Below the pieces are notes generated by a model. The model was not told the origin of the DNA. It saw only the letters and a list, made by a program, of their open reading frames with translations, and did not search any database. The position numbers were made by a program, and so were the translations under genes. Shown piece after piece: positions 31,824 through 39,242 of a DNA stretch of 64,000 bases. The stretch is from Streptomyces iconiensis (lineage in GTDB: Bacteria > Actinomycetota > Actinomycetes > Streptomycetales > Streptomycetaceae). The stretch is from contig NZ_JANCPR020000021.1 of the NCBI RefSeq assembly GCF_028657195.3, positions 94,356 through 158,355 on the forward strand. The letters run 5' to 3'. Each line of letters begins with the position of its first letter. The first letter of the stretch is position 1.

Positions 31824-32636
31824 TCAGGCTCCGATCGGCTGGTGGTGCGGGGTGGCGGCCTGGTGGGCGGGGTCCCCGAGGTGGGCGAGGCGCTCGGCGA
31901 CGCTGTCCGGGGTGGGCGCGGCGATCCAGCCGGCCAGCTGTCCGTCGGCGAGGAACTGCACGGTGTCCGCGTAGGAGGCGGCGAGCGGGTCGTGGGTGAC
32001 CATCACGACCGTACGGCCGTGCGCATGGACGGCCTCCCGCAGAAGGGACAGCACGTCGCGGGCCGACTTCATGTCGAGCGCGCCTGTCGGCTCGTCGGCC
32101 AGCACGATGCTGGGCTCGGCGACCAGCGCGCGGGCGATGGCGACACGCTGGCACTGGCCGCCCGACAGCTGGTCGGGCCGGTGGGCGAGGCGGTCGGCGA
32201 GACCGACCTGCGCCAGTACGGTACGAGTGCGCTCGGGGTCGGCGCGGCGCCCAGCGAGCTTCAGCGGGAGCGTCACGTTCTCGGCGACATTGAGCGTCGG
32301 CATCAGGTTGTACTGCTGGAAGATGAACCCGATCCGGTTGCGGCGGAACTTCGTCAGCTGCTTCTCGCCGCCGCCCGTCATCGGGACCCCGTCGATCAGG
32401 ATCTGGCCCTCGTCGGGCCGGGTGAGCCCGGCGGCGCACTGGAGGAGCGTCGACTTGCCCGATCCCGAGGGGCCCATGACGGCGGTGAAGGTGCCGGGCG
32501 GCAGGCTCAGGCTCACCCCGTCCAGCGCGGCGACTGCCGCGTCGGCCGCACCGTAGACCTTCCGTACGCCGACCAGTCGCAGCGCCTCAGCGCCGCCAAC
32601 GGACTCAGGGCTCTTCCTGCCACGAAACGCTGACAT
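31824..32636 (-). CDS. ABC transporter ATPase (LolD/MacB type)
   Basis: Predicted 270 aa. Walker A is GPSGSGKST, Q-loop FIFQQYNLMPTLNVAENV, signature LSGGQCQRVAIARAL, Walker B SIVLADEPTGALD, and H-loop MVTHD. The FQxYNL and DEPTGALD forms are typical of LolD/MacB/FtsE ATPases. It is paired with the FtsX-type permease directly downstream. Expressed from the divergent promoter region shared with padR. Confidence 0.93.
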   Translation of the reverse strand: MSAFRGRKSPESVGGAEALRLVGVRKVYGAADAAVAALDGVSLSLPPGTFTAVMGPSGSGKSTLLQCAAGLTRPDEGQILIDGVPMTGGGEKQLTKFRRNRIGFIFQQYNLMPTLNVAENVTLPLKLAGRRADPERTRTVLAQVGLADRLAHRPDQLSGGQCQRVAIARALVAEPSIVLADEPTGALDMKSARDVLSLLREAVHAHGRTVVMVTHDPLAASYADTVQFLADGQLAGWIAAPTPDSVAERLAHLGDPAHQAATPHHQPIGA

Positions 32637-32775
32637 GGGTCACTCCTCGGTCGGGAACTCGTATGTGTCGTCACGGGCCAACCAGGTGCGGATACACGTC
32701 ACTTGGCGCCACTTACGAACCTAGAAACCGCCGCTTCGGAGCGCGATGGGCGTACGACCCGGGTGCGGTCGGGTT

Positions 32776-32878
32776 GACACCCCGGCCGGGGGTGTCGCTT
32801 GGTACACCCACCTCGGGGGTCCAGAACGCGTGCGTTCCCCTGGCCCGGTGGGGTCGGCGCATATAGTCTATTTGGACT
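32776..32878. promoter_or_regulatory. Divergent promoter region with inverted repeats (PadR control)
   Basis: A near-palindrome GACACCCC-N5-GGGGTGTC at 32776-32796 starts at the end of a TTGAC-like box. A second imperfect inverted repeat AGTCTATTTGGACT (32865-32878) lies 14 bp before the padR start, next to a TATAGT -10-like word. The second site is the better candidate for PadR autoregulation. Confidence 0.5.
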
Positions 32879-32892
32879 GTTAGAGTTCGACC

Positions 32893-33558
32893 ATGCCACG
32901 CCGCACTCTGGACAATCCGCTCGTGCCCGCCGTGCTCGGCCTGTTGCTCGAACAGCCGTCGCACCCGTATCAGATGCTCGCCGAGCTGCGGAAACGTAGC
33001 GACAACAACGCCGCGGCGCTGAACAGGGGCTCGCTCTACAACGTCGTCGCCGCGCTGGCCGAGGCCGGCTGGGTGGCGGCGCAGGGCCAGCAGCGTGCGG
33101 GGAACCGCCCGGAGAGGACGGTCTACGCGCTCACGCCGACGGGGCACGGTGAACTCGTGCGGCAGCTGGACTCCCGTATCCGCAACCCGGAGCGGGAGTT
33201 CTCCCGCTTTCTGGGCGCGGTCACCTACCTCGGCGCCCTCGGGCCCGGCGGAGCCGCCGAGGCGCTGACCGAGCGCGCCGGGCGCCTGCGGGAACGTACG
33301 GCGGCCGACGAGGAGCGCCTCGCCGAAGCGCTGGCCTCCGGTGTGCCGCGGCTGCACGTCATCGAGGCGGAGTACGCGCTGAGCCTCGCCCGGGCCGAAC
33401 TGGCCTGGATCGACGCGATCGTTGACGACATCCGCACCGGGGCCCTGGAGTGGCCGGCCGGACCGGCGGGGTCCGGGGCAGGGTCCGGGGCGGGGTCGTC
33501 GGATTCCGGGCCGGCTGCGTCCGCCGCCCCGGCGGAGTCCGGGCAACCGGAACGCTGA
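32893..33558 (+). CDS. PadR-family transcriptional regulator
   Basis: Predicted 221 aa from ATG 32893. The winged helix opens with NPLVPAVLGLLLEQPSHPYQM, followed by NRGSLYNVVAALAEAGWV and NRPERTVYALTPTGHGEL, all PadR signatures. A helical C-terminal dimerisation region follows (ERAGRLRERTAADEERLAEAL). The last 45 residues are a Gly/Ser/Ala-rich tail with repeated GSGAG. It is divergent from the ABC exporter genes, the usual target of such regulators (LmrR-type drug-responsive control). Confidence 0.9.
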   Translation: MPRRTLDNPLVPAVLGLLLEQPSHPYQMLAELRKRSDNNAAALNRGSLYNVVAALAEAGWVAAQGQQRAGNRPERTVYALTPTGHGELVRQLDSRIRNPEREFSRFLGAVTYLGALGPGGAAEALTERAGRLRERTAADEERLAEALASGVPRLHVIEAEYALSLARAELAWIDAIVDDIRTGALEWPAGPAGSGAGSGAGSSDSGPAASAAPAESGQPER

Positions 33559-33699
33559 CCGTACGGCCACCACCGTACGGGTCACGGCCACGGGTCACGG
33601 TCACAAGCCACAGGCCGCGGCTTTGGGTCCCGGCCACAGGGTCACAGGTCACGGCCCTGCACACCGTTCCGACCAGCCAGCGAGAGGAACCGCGTCATC

Positions 33700-34692
33700 A
33701 TGCAGACCGCGAGTGAAGGACTGCTCTTCGGGGTGTATCCGGGGGGAGTTGCCGGGGACGACACAGGCGGGCTCGCCGGGGGGCCGCCCGACGAGCCCGC
33801 GCGGGTGAGCGCCGCACTCGACCGGCTCCAGGGCGTTCCGGGGCGCCCCTTCCTGGTGCGCGCCTACACGGGGTTCGACGACACCACCCGTCTCGGCGGC
33901 CCGCACGCGACGGCGACTCCGGCCGACGCGTGGCAGTACGCCGTGCGGGGGCGCCGCCTGGACCTCGTGGCGCAGTACCAGTCGGCTTCGGGAGACGTGG
34001 ACGGTTACTGCGCGTTCGTCCGCGAACTCGTCGAGCAGTACGGCGCGGTCACGGACACGCTCCAGATCACCGAGGAGCCCAATGTCACCACCGTCGCGAC
34101 GCTCGACGGCCACTACCCGCGGGTGCGGGAGGCCCTGGTCAGCGGGGTGTACGCGGCCAAGGCGCGGGCGCGTGAACTGGGCCACGGCGGGCTGCGGGTC
34201 GGCTTCAACACCACTCCGCTGTTCGGACCCGCCGCCTCCTTCCTCGCCGGACTGACGGAGTACGGAGGGGCGGAGTTCATCCGCGAACTGGACTACGTGG
34301 GGCTCGACTTCTTCCCCGACGTGTTCCGGCCCGTGGCCGCTGCCGAGCTGACCGCCGCCGTCGAAGGGCTGCTGCGCCACCACCGCGAAGGGCTCCTCGC
34401 CCCCGCCGGACTGGGACGGCTGCCCCTCCACATCACCGAACACGGCTGGCCAACGGGGCCGGATCGGCCGCCGCACCGCCAGGCCGAGGTCCTCGACACC
34501 GTCGTACGCGTCGTTGCCGCGCACGCCGGGGAACTGGGCCTGAGTGGCTACACCCACTTCGCCCTCCGCGACGCCGACACGGGCGAGCCCGGTCTCTTCC
34601 ACCGCTTCGGCCTCACCACCGACGACTACACACCGAAACCGGCGTTCGAGACCATGAGGGTGCTGGTGGGGGAGTACGGGCACGGGCGCTGA
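33700..34692 (+). CDS. Glycoside hydrolase clan A-like TIM-barrel protein
   Basis: Predicted 330 aa from ATG 33700. Barrel strands with acidic residues at expected places: TLQITEEPNVTT carries a likely acid/base Glu after strand 4, and LPLHITEHGWPTG a likely nucleophile Glu on strand 7. LDYVGLDFFPDVF lies between, and YTHFALRDADTGEPGLFHRFGLTTDDYTPKPAF ends the barrel. This is the layout of GH-A clan enzymes, but I cannot assign a GH family. No signal peptide is seen, so it is cytosolic. Monocistronic, downstream of padR. Confidence 0.75.
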   Translation: MQTASEGLLFGVYPGGVAGDDTGGLAGGPPDEPARVSAALDRLQGVPGRPFLVRAYTGFDDTTRLGGPHATATPADAWQYAVRGRRLDLVAQYQSASGDVDGYCAFVRELVEQYGAVTDTLQITEEPNVTTVATLDGHYPRVREALVSGVYAAKARARELGHGGLRVGFNTTPLFGPAASFLAGLTEYGGAEFIRELDYVGLDFFPDVFRPVAAAELTAAVEGLLRHHREGLLAPAGLGRLPLHITEHGWPTGPDRPPHRQAEVLDTVVRVVAAHAGELGLSGYTHFALRDADTGEPGLFHRFGLTTDDYTPKPAFETMRVLVGEYGHGR

Positions 34693-34807
34693 CCGTAGGC
34701 CCGTAGGTCCTTGGGCCTTTGGGTCCTTGGGCCCGTAGGCCCCTAACGCCCGTCAGACGGGAGGGAGTTGGGTGTCGCAGCCGGGCGGCGCGGTACCGCC
34801 TCAGCGT

Positions 34808-35338
34808 CTATGCCTGGTCGTTGGCGGCCTGAGTCACCGTCAGTCCGTGGCCGGCGAGATGCTTGATGAGGAGTTCAGCCAGCACAGCGGCCCCGCCGTG
34901 CTGGTGGAGCAAGCGGTTGCCGTCCCCGTCCTCGTCTCCGGAGGTGAAAGGGTAGTGGCCGGGCAGCACGACGGCGCGGGTGAAGAAGTCGCACAGAACA
35001 TCTGAGAACTCCGCGTGCGGGCGCTCGGGCACAGACTTACCCAGCACCGTGAGGCCGGACTCGACGATGGTGTTGAGGTAGCGGCGGCGCGCATTCCTGT
35101 CTCGCCGGGCCTCACCTTCGGCCCCCTCCTCCGCCGCCTCCACCACACGAAATCGGCCGGGGTCACTGCCCGGCCCGGCATCCGGCCACCCGTCGCCCTC
35201 GCGGACCTTTGCCAGGGCCTCCTCCATGGTGCCCGCATGCACCTGGGTCGCGCGGCGGATCCTCTCCTCGGGGCTTTCCAGCTCGACTCGGAAACGAGGC
35301 AGGGCGCCTTCCCCTCCCGCGCTCGACGGCTCACTCAT
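34808..35338 (-). CDS. Conserved hypothetical protein
   Basis: Predicted 176 aa from ATG 35338 with GGAGG 5-6 nt upstream. The first 60 residues (PRFRVELESPEERIRRATQVHAGTMEEALAKV, RFRVVEA) look like a small alpha/beta domain. Residues 80-176 are helical, with a central HAEFSDVLCDFFTRAVVLPGHYPF and an acidic DEDGDGN loop. No family recognised. A strong AT-containing inverted repeat lies 51-69 bp upstream, so expression is probably controlled by a specific repressor not encoded nearby. Confidence 0.7.
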   Translation of the reverse strand: MSEPSSAGGEGALPRFRVELESPEERIRRATQVHAGTMEEALAKVREGDGWPDAGPGSDPGRFRVVEAAEEGAEGEARRDRNARRRYLNTIVESGLTVLGKSVPERPHAEFSDVLCDFFTRAVVLPGHYPFTSGDEDGDGNRLLHQHGGAAVLAELLIKHLAGHGLTVTQAANDQA

Positions 35339-35388
35339 CAGTCCTCCGTAGCTCGCCAGGTGTCCATGAGGCTGTCACCCCGTGGGTA

Positions 35389-35407
35389 CTATACACCATG
35401 TGTATAG
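35389..35407. promoter_or_regulatory. Perfect inverted repeat, likely repressor site
   Basis: CTATACAC-CAT-GTGTATAG is a perfect 8-3-8 inverted repeat in an otherwise GC-rich region, upstream of the hypothetical gene starting at 35338. Its AT-rich arms make chance unlikely. The shape fits GntR-, XRE- or MarR-type operators; the protein is unknown. Confidence 0.65.
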
Positions 35408-35430
35408 CTGGCTGCCACAGAAGAGGCGGT

Positions 35431-36246
35431 CTAATAGCCGACGCTCAGGCCGAGGGCTGAGAGGGGTTCGGACACGGGCTGGTGGAAGGAGGAGCCGCCG
35501 GAGGCGCAGTTGCCGCCGGACACGAGGATGCCGATGGCGTCGTTGCCGGAGACGGTGAGGGCGCCCGACTCACCGGGGGCTGCGCACAGGGTGGTCCGGA
35601 AGAGGCCGTGCACGGTGCCCTCGGGGTAGTTGACGGAGACGTTGACCGCGGTGACGGTGCCGCACTGCCAGCCGGTCGCGCGGCCCGACTGGCAGACGGA
35701 CAGGCCGATGAGCGGCTGGGAGGCGCGTTCGATGCGCCGGGGCCCCAGGGGGGTGGACACCTCGCTGGGGTACGTCAGGTCGGGGTTGGTGTAGCGCAGT
35801 ACGGAGTAGTGGGAGCCGGGGAACGTGGCGGCCACGGTCACCCCTACGGGGATGCTCAGTTGGGGGTCGGCGAACCAGCGGGTGCCGACGATTCCGCAGC
35901 GGCCCGGCATGATGCCGTAGAAGCCGCTGCCGTTCGTGGCGTTGAGCGCGACGGTGCAGCGTATGGCGCTGGAGTAGAGGGTGTCCCCGCCGCGCACGAC
36001 CCCCGCGGCCTCGCCCGTGGGAGCCCGCGGTGCTGAGGCCGGGGGAGCGGCGGCGGTAGCTGGTGTGCCCGTCAGCAGCAGCGCCAGTAGCGCCAGCAGT
36101 ACGCCCAGGCCGAGGGGGCCGAGGTGCGGGGCCCGTGGCGCACGCCGGGCCCGTACGGTGCGGATGGCGTGGACAGCTCGTACGACACGAACGGCGCGCA
36201 CGGCGCCTCCCCGGGGTGGTCGGGCGACGGTGACGAACGCGCTCAT
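35431..36246 (-). CDS. Streptogrisin-fold (S1/alpha-lytic type) protein lacking catalytic His and Asp
   Basis: Predicted 271 aa. An Arg/Val-rich start and the hydrophobic segment LGPLGLGVLLALLALLLTG (42-60) with ATAAAPP give a secretion signal. From residue 88 the sequence follows streptogrisins closely: CTVALNATNGSGFYGIMPGRCG, PGSHYSVLRYTN, CAAPGESGAL and SSFHQPVSEPLSALGLSV. Six cysteines (97/117, 185/195, 221/247) sit at the usual disulfide positions. But the TAGHC His is Arg 116, the NDY Asp is His 146, and GDSGG has become GESGA; Ser 227 remains. It should fold but not cleave peptides, so a binding or inhibitory role is likely. No long pro-region is present. Confidence 0.85.
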   Translation of the reverse strand: MSAFVTVARPPRGGAVRAVRVVRAVHAIRTVRARRAPRAPHLGPLGLGVLLALLALLLTGTPATAAAPPASAPRAPTGEAAGVVRGGDTLYSSAIRCTVALNATNGSGFYGIMPGRCGIVGTRWFADPQLSIPVGVTVAATFPGSHYSVLRYTNPDLTYPSEVSTPLGPRRIERASQPLIGLSVCQSGRATGWQCGTVTAVNVSVNYPEGTVHGLFRTTLCAAPGESGALTVSGNDAIGILVSGGNCASGGSSFHQPVSEPLSALGLSVGY

Positions 36247-36316
36247 TGTCGCCGAGACGGGCCACGGGCGTAAGGCTTCGCGTAGCGGTTGGGTCCGCGT
36301 GTGGCGGCCCCAACTG

Positions 36317-36550
36317 TCAGACGCGGTCGGCCAGTTCGGGCTTTCCGCTCATGCGGGCGCAGTGCGCGCAGCAGAAGAACTGGCCGCCGCCCTGCAGCCC
36401 GTGCCCCAGGATGCGGCACTGGCAGTGTTCACAGACGGGCGCGAGCTTGTGCGCCGCGCACTCGATGCTGTCGAAGGTGTGGGTGCCGCCCACGGTGCGT
36501 ACCTCGAAGGCCAGGTCGTAGTCGTTGCCGCAGGTCTCACATTTCGCCAT
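36317..36550 (-). CDS. Small zinc-ribbon protein
   Basis: Predicted 77 aa from ATG 36550 with AGGAGAGAG upstream. It contains KCETCGNDYD (CxxC), a middle ECAAHKLAPVCEHCQCRILGHG and a final FFCCAHCARMSG, giving several CxxC/CxxH metal sites. Small proteins of this type are common in actinobacteria and often annotated as metal-binding; the role is unknown. Preceded by a tandem repeat in its promoter region. Confidence 0.85.
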   Translation of the reverse strand: MAKCETCGNDYDLAFEVRTVGGTHTFDSIECAAHKLAPVCEHCQCRILGHGLQGGGQFFCCAHCARMSGKPELADRV

Positions 36551-36584
36551 GGTCTCTCTCCTGTCGGGGGTGCGAATGGTCTTC

Positions 36585-36670
36585 ACCGGCCGGTGACGGG
36601 TGCGTCAACGGCCGGTGACGGGTGCGTCAACGGCCGGTGGTGGGCCGGTCGTTGTCAGTGGTGGGCCGGT
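36585..36670. repeat. Tandem repeats in the zinc-ribbon/HAD intergenic region
   Basis: A 22-bp unit CGGCCGGTGACGGGTGCGTCAA occurs about 2.5 times between 36585 and 36640. It is followed by two copies of GTGGTGGGCCGGT. The repeats are in the upstream region of the zinc-ribbon gene. Confidence 0.75.
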
Positions 36671-36720
36671 TCGTGGGGGCCGGAGCCGGTTTGGGGGACG
36701 GGGGCCGCGGCGGCGTGGTG

Positions 36721-37395
36721 TCAGCCACTGCTCAGGGCCAGCAGGCGGTCGGCGACCTCGGTCAGGTCCCGGCCCGTGACATCGGGACGGAGGAACACGT
36801 CGGCGTGGATCCGTTCCAGCCGGTCGCACCAACCGGTCACGCACCCCGCGCGCTTGGCGCCGTGGCAGTCCCAAGCGTGCACGGCGACCAGGGCCATCCG
36901 GTCAGGGGCGACGTTCATGCGTTCGGCGGCCGTGCGGTACACCCCGGGCGCGGGTTTCCATGTGCCCGTCTCACCGGCCGTGACCACGTGTTCGACGTGC
37001 GGCGCCAGGCCCGTGCGTTCCAGGAACGTCCAGGTGGGCGCGGCCTCGCCCACGGTCAGGCAGCCTACACGGACACCGGCGCCGCGCAGCCTGCGCATGG
37101 CGGGCTCCGCGTCCGGGTGCGCGGGCAGTTCGGCGAACCCGTCGAGGACGTGAGTGATCTCCTCGTCCGTCACCGACTGGCCGCTCTCGGTGTGCAGCGC
37201 CTGCCGCGCGACGTCGAAGAAGCCGGGGTCGGGACCGCTGAGCGCGAGCGCCATGCAGTCGCGCTGGACGCGCAGGAACCACGGCTGGAGGAGGGCCGCG
37301 GGCCGGCCGATCTCCTCGAACCGCGTGCCCAGGGAGTCCAGGTCCATCAGGGTTTCCAGGACGTCGAAGGCGACGGCCTGCGGTGGTGCGTTCAC
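36721..37395 (-). CDS. HAD-family haloacid dehalogenase type II-like hydrolase
   Basis: Predicted 224 aa from GTG 37395. Motif I is FDVLETLMDL with nucleophile Asp (the second acidic position of DxD is Leu/Glu-shifted as in dehalogenase type II: FDVxETL). Motif II is VGCLTVGEAAP (Thr), motif III is GTWKPAPGVY (Lys), and motif IV is MALVAVHAWDCHGAKRAG, with the Asp at the end. The family splits C-halogen or phosphate-type bonds. A free-standing cytosolic enzyme; the substrate is not predictable. Confidence 0.88.
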   Translation of the reverse strand: MNAPPQAVAFDVLETLMDLDSLGTRFEEIGRPAALLQPWFLRVQRDCMALALSGPDPGFFDVARQALHTESGQSVTDEEITHVLDGFAELPAHPDAEPAMRRLRGAGVRVGCLTVGEAAPTWTFLERTGLAPHVEHVVTAGETGTWKPAPGVYRTAAERMNVAPDRMALVAVHAWDCHGAKRAGCVTGWCDRLERIHADVFLRPDVTGRDLTEVADRLLALSSG

Positions 37396-37426
37396 GCGGC
37401 GCCCCTTCCACCTGTCACGGCCACTC

Positions 37427-37822
37427 TCACCGGCGGCGCTGCTCGGTGCCGATGCCCAGGTCCCGCACGATTTCCTGGACGTTCGCGTACTGCTTCTCCA
37501 TCGGCAGCCGCCCGGCCAGCTCCACCAGACGGTCGGGGGCGTGCTGCTCGCGCAGGGCGTCGACGACCCCGTCGCGGTCCACGGGGTAGAGGTGGCGGCC
37601 GAGGTGCTGGGCCAGCTCGGTGCGCAGTTCCACGTCCCGCGGGGTCATGCCCTCGGGCGTGGACCCGGTGCGCAGCGCCTGCGGGTCGGAACCCGGCTCG
37701 GGCTGATCCTCGCCCGAGGGTTCCAGCAACCGCTCCTCCTCCCGGTTGGAGGCCAGCTCCCCCTGGAGCCGCTTCTTGGCCTCGTCGTCTCGCAGCGGGC
37801 TGTTCTTGTCGTTCTCCTGCAT
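37427..37822 (-). CDS. DUF2795 domain protein
   Basis: Predicted 131 aa from ATG 37822 with AGAGGAGAG upstream. The first 60 residues are charged and disordered-looking. Residues 60-131 carry the DUF2795 pattern: MTPRDVELRTELAQHLGR, HLYPVDRDGVVDALREQHAPDRLVELAGRLP and YANVQEIVRDLG. Function unknown. It lies 31 bp upstream of the HAD gene on the same strand and may be co-transcribed with it. Confidence 0.85.
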   Translation of the reverse strand: MQENDKNSPLRDDEAKKRLQGELASNREEERLLEPSGEDQPEPGSDPQALRTGSTPEGMTPRDVELRTELAQHLGRHLYPVDRDGVVDALREQHAPDRLVELAGRLPMEKQYANVQEIVRDLGIGTEQRRR

Positions 37823-38004
37823 GGGGCTCTCCTCTGCGCTCTCCCGTGGCGGCACGGGCAACACGGTCATCGCTGCCACCGACCGGGGTCGGGCAATCAA
37901 CGCTGTTGCTGCGATCGGTGGACGCCGACCGGCTCGGCGAAGCCGTAGGCGGACCGTGTAACCGCAGGCAGCGGGCGGGAAACACCCCGGAGCCCGTACC
38001 GCCG

Positions 38005-38165
38005 GGTCGCGGGTGGGAGGGTGCGGGTGCCGTACCGGCGGGAGAGTGCGGGTGCCGTACGGGCGGGAGGGCGCGGGTGCGGCGCGTGTCGTGCGGGAGA
38101 GTGCGGGTGCGGCGCGGGCGTGGGACGCGGTGCATGAGAGTGCGGGTGCCGGGCACCCGTCCCAT
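38005..38165. repeat. Minisatellite-like repeats, GGGAGAGTGCGGGTGCC units
   Basis: About six imperfect units of 24-28 bp built on GGGAGAGTGCGGGTGCCGTAC lie between the DUF2795 and DUF5133 genes. They are in the divergent promoter interval and look slippage-prone. No protein-coding role is seen. Confidence 0.75.
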
Positions 38166-38197
38166 GATCCGCAAGCCACCCGAGGGAAGGGGACACC

Positions 38198-38425
38198 ATG
38201 CTGATGGCCCACCCCGCGATGCTGGACGATCTCGTCGACTCCTACGAGACGCTCGTCGCGCTCGAAGCCAGGACAGGCAGCCCCGACGCGCGCCGCCGGC
38301 TGGGAGATGTGGCCTACACGCTGTGCGTTTCCACCGGCACCAAGGACGTGGACGCCGCACTGGTCGCGGCGCGGCACCGGCTGCCCGGCGCCCGGCCGCT
38401 GGACGACTCCGTGCTGAGTGCCTGA
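38198..38425 (+). CDS. DUF5133 domain protein
   Basis: Predicted 75 aa from ATG 38198 with GAAGGGG upstream. It matches the whole DUF5133 pattern: MLMAHPAMLDDLVDSYETL, RRRLGDVAYTLCVSTGT and AALVAARHRLPGARP. The family is small, Streptomyces-typical and of unknown function. A helical protein without membrane segments. Confidence 0.9.
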   Translation: MLMAHPAMLDDLVDSYETLVALEARTGSPDARRRLGDVAYTLCVSTGTKDVDAALVAARHRLPGARPLDDSVLSA

Positions 38426-38664
38426 GTACGTGAGTGCCTGAGCGTCTGACCTCGTGGCCCGGTGACCTCGTGGCCCGAGGGCCGTAGCCCGTAGCCCGTA
38501 GCCCGGTGGCTGATGGCCCGGTGGCGCATGGCCGGTAGGCCGGCGGTTCGGGTCGCGGGCGCGGCGCCGGGCTGCTCGTTCTGCGGGCCCGGCGGCCCTG
38601 ATCTACGTTGGAAGACGCGGGGGAGTCCGGGACAGCCAGGAAGAACCCGCGCAGGGAGAGAGAC

Positions 38665-39234
38665 ATGGCGGACAAGAACCTGACAGGCAGGCGCGTTCTC
38701 GCGCTGGTCTCCAACTACGGCGTCGAACAGGACGAGCTTCTCGTCCCGATGCAGCACCTGCGGGACAGCGGCGCCGATGTGGACCTGGCGGCCGTCTCGG
38801 CCGACCCCGTCCAGACGCTCGTGGGCGACAAGGACCCAGGCCAGAGCGTCGAGCCGACGATGACACTGGCCGAGGCGGACCCCGCGGCGTACGACCTGCT
38901 GCTCCTCCCCGGCGGCACCCTCAACGCCGACGCGCTGCGCCAGCAGGACACGGCCGTCGACATCGTCCGATCGTTCACCTCGGCGGGCAGCCCCGTGGCG
39001 GCGATCTGCCACGGCCCCTGGACGCTGGTGGAGGCCGCCGTCGTCCAGGGCAAGTCGCTCACCTCGTACGCCTCGCTCGCCACGGACATCCGCAACGCCG
39101 GAGGCGACTGGACCGACAGGTCGGCCGTGCGGGACAGCTCGGGCGGTTGGACGCTCATCACCTCGCGCACCCCCGACGACCTGGACCACTTCCTCCAGGA
39201 GATCGACGCCACGCTCACCGGCGCTGCGGCCTGA
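38665..39234 (+). CDS. DJ-1/PfpI-family protein
   Basis: Predicted 189 aa from ATG 38665 (GGGAGAG upstream). The fold is recognisable: RVLALVSNYGVEQDELLVP with the Glu that assists the Cys, YDLLLLPGGTLNADALR, and the nucleophile elbow VAAICHGPWTLVEAAVV with reactive Cys and adjacent His. PfpI/YhbO-type proteins act as glyoxalases, deglycases or stress chaperones. It stands upstream of the frameshifted SDR with an 8-bp gap. Confidence 0.92.
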   Translation: MADKNLTGRRVLALVSNYGVEQDELLVPMQHLRDSGADVDLAAVSADPVQTLVGDKDPGQSVEPTMTLAEADPAAYDLLLLPGGTLNADALRQQDTAVDIVRSFTSAGSPVAAICHGPWTLVEAAVVQGKSLTSYASLATDIRNAGGDWTDRSAVRDSSGGWTLITSRTPDDLDHFLQEIDATLTGAAA

Positions 39235-39242
39235 CCCGCGCC

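Noticed and set aside
34700..34765. GGGCCCGTAGG/CCTTGGG repeats as a terminator or regulatory array
   Set aside because: Imperfect, short repeats with only a 5-bp stem (CCCGT/ACGGG); no convincing structure.
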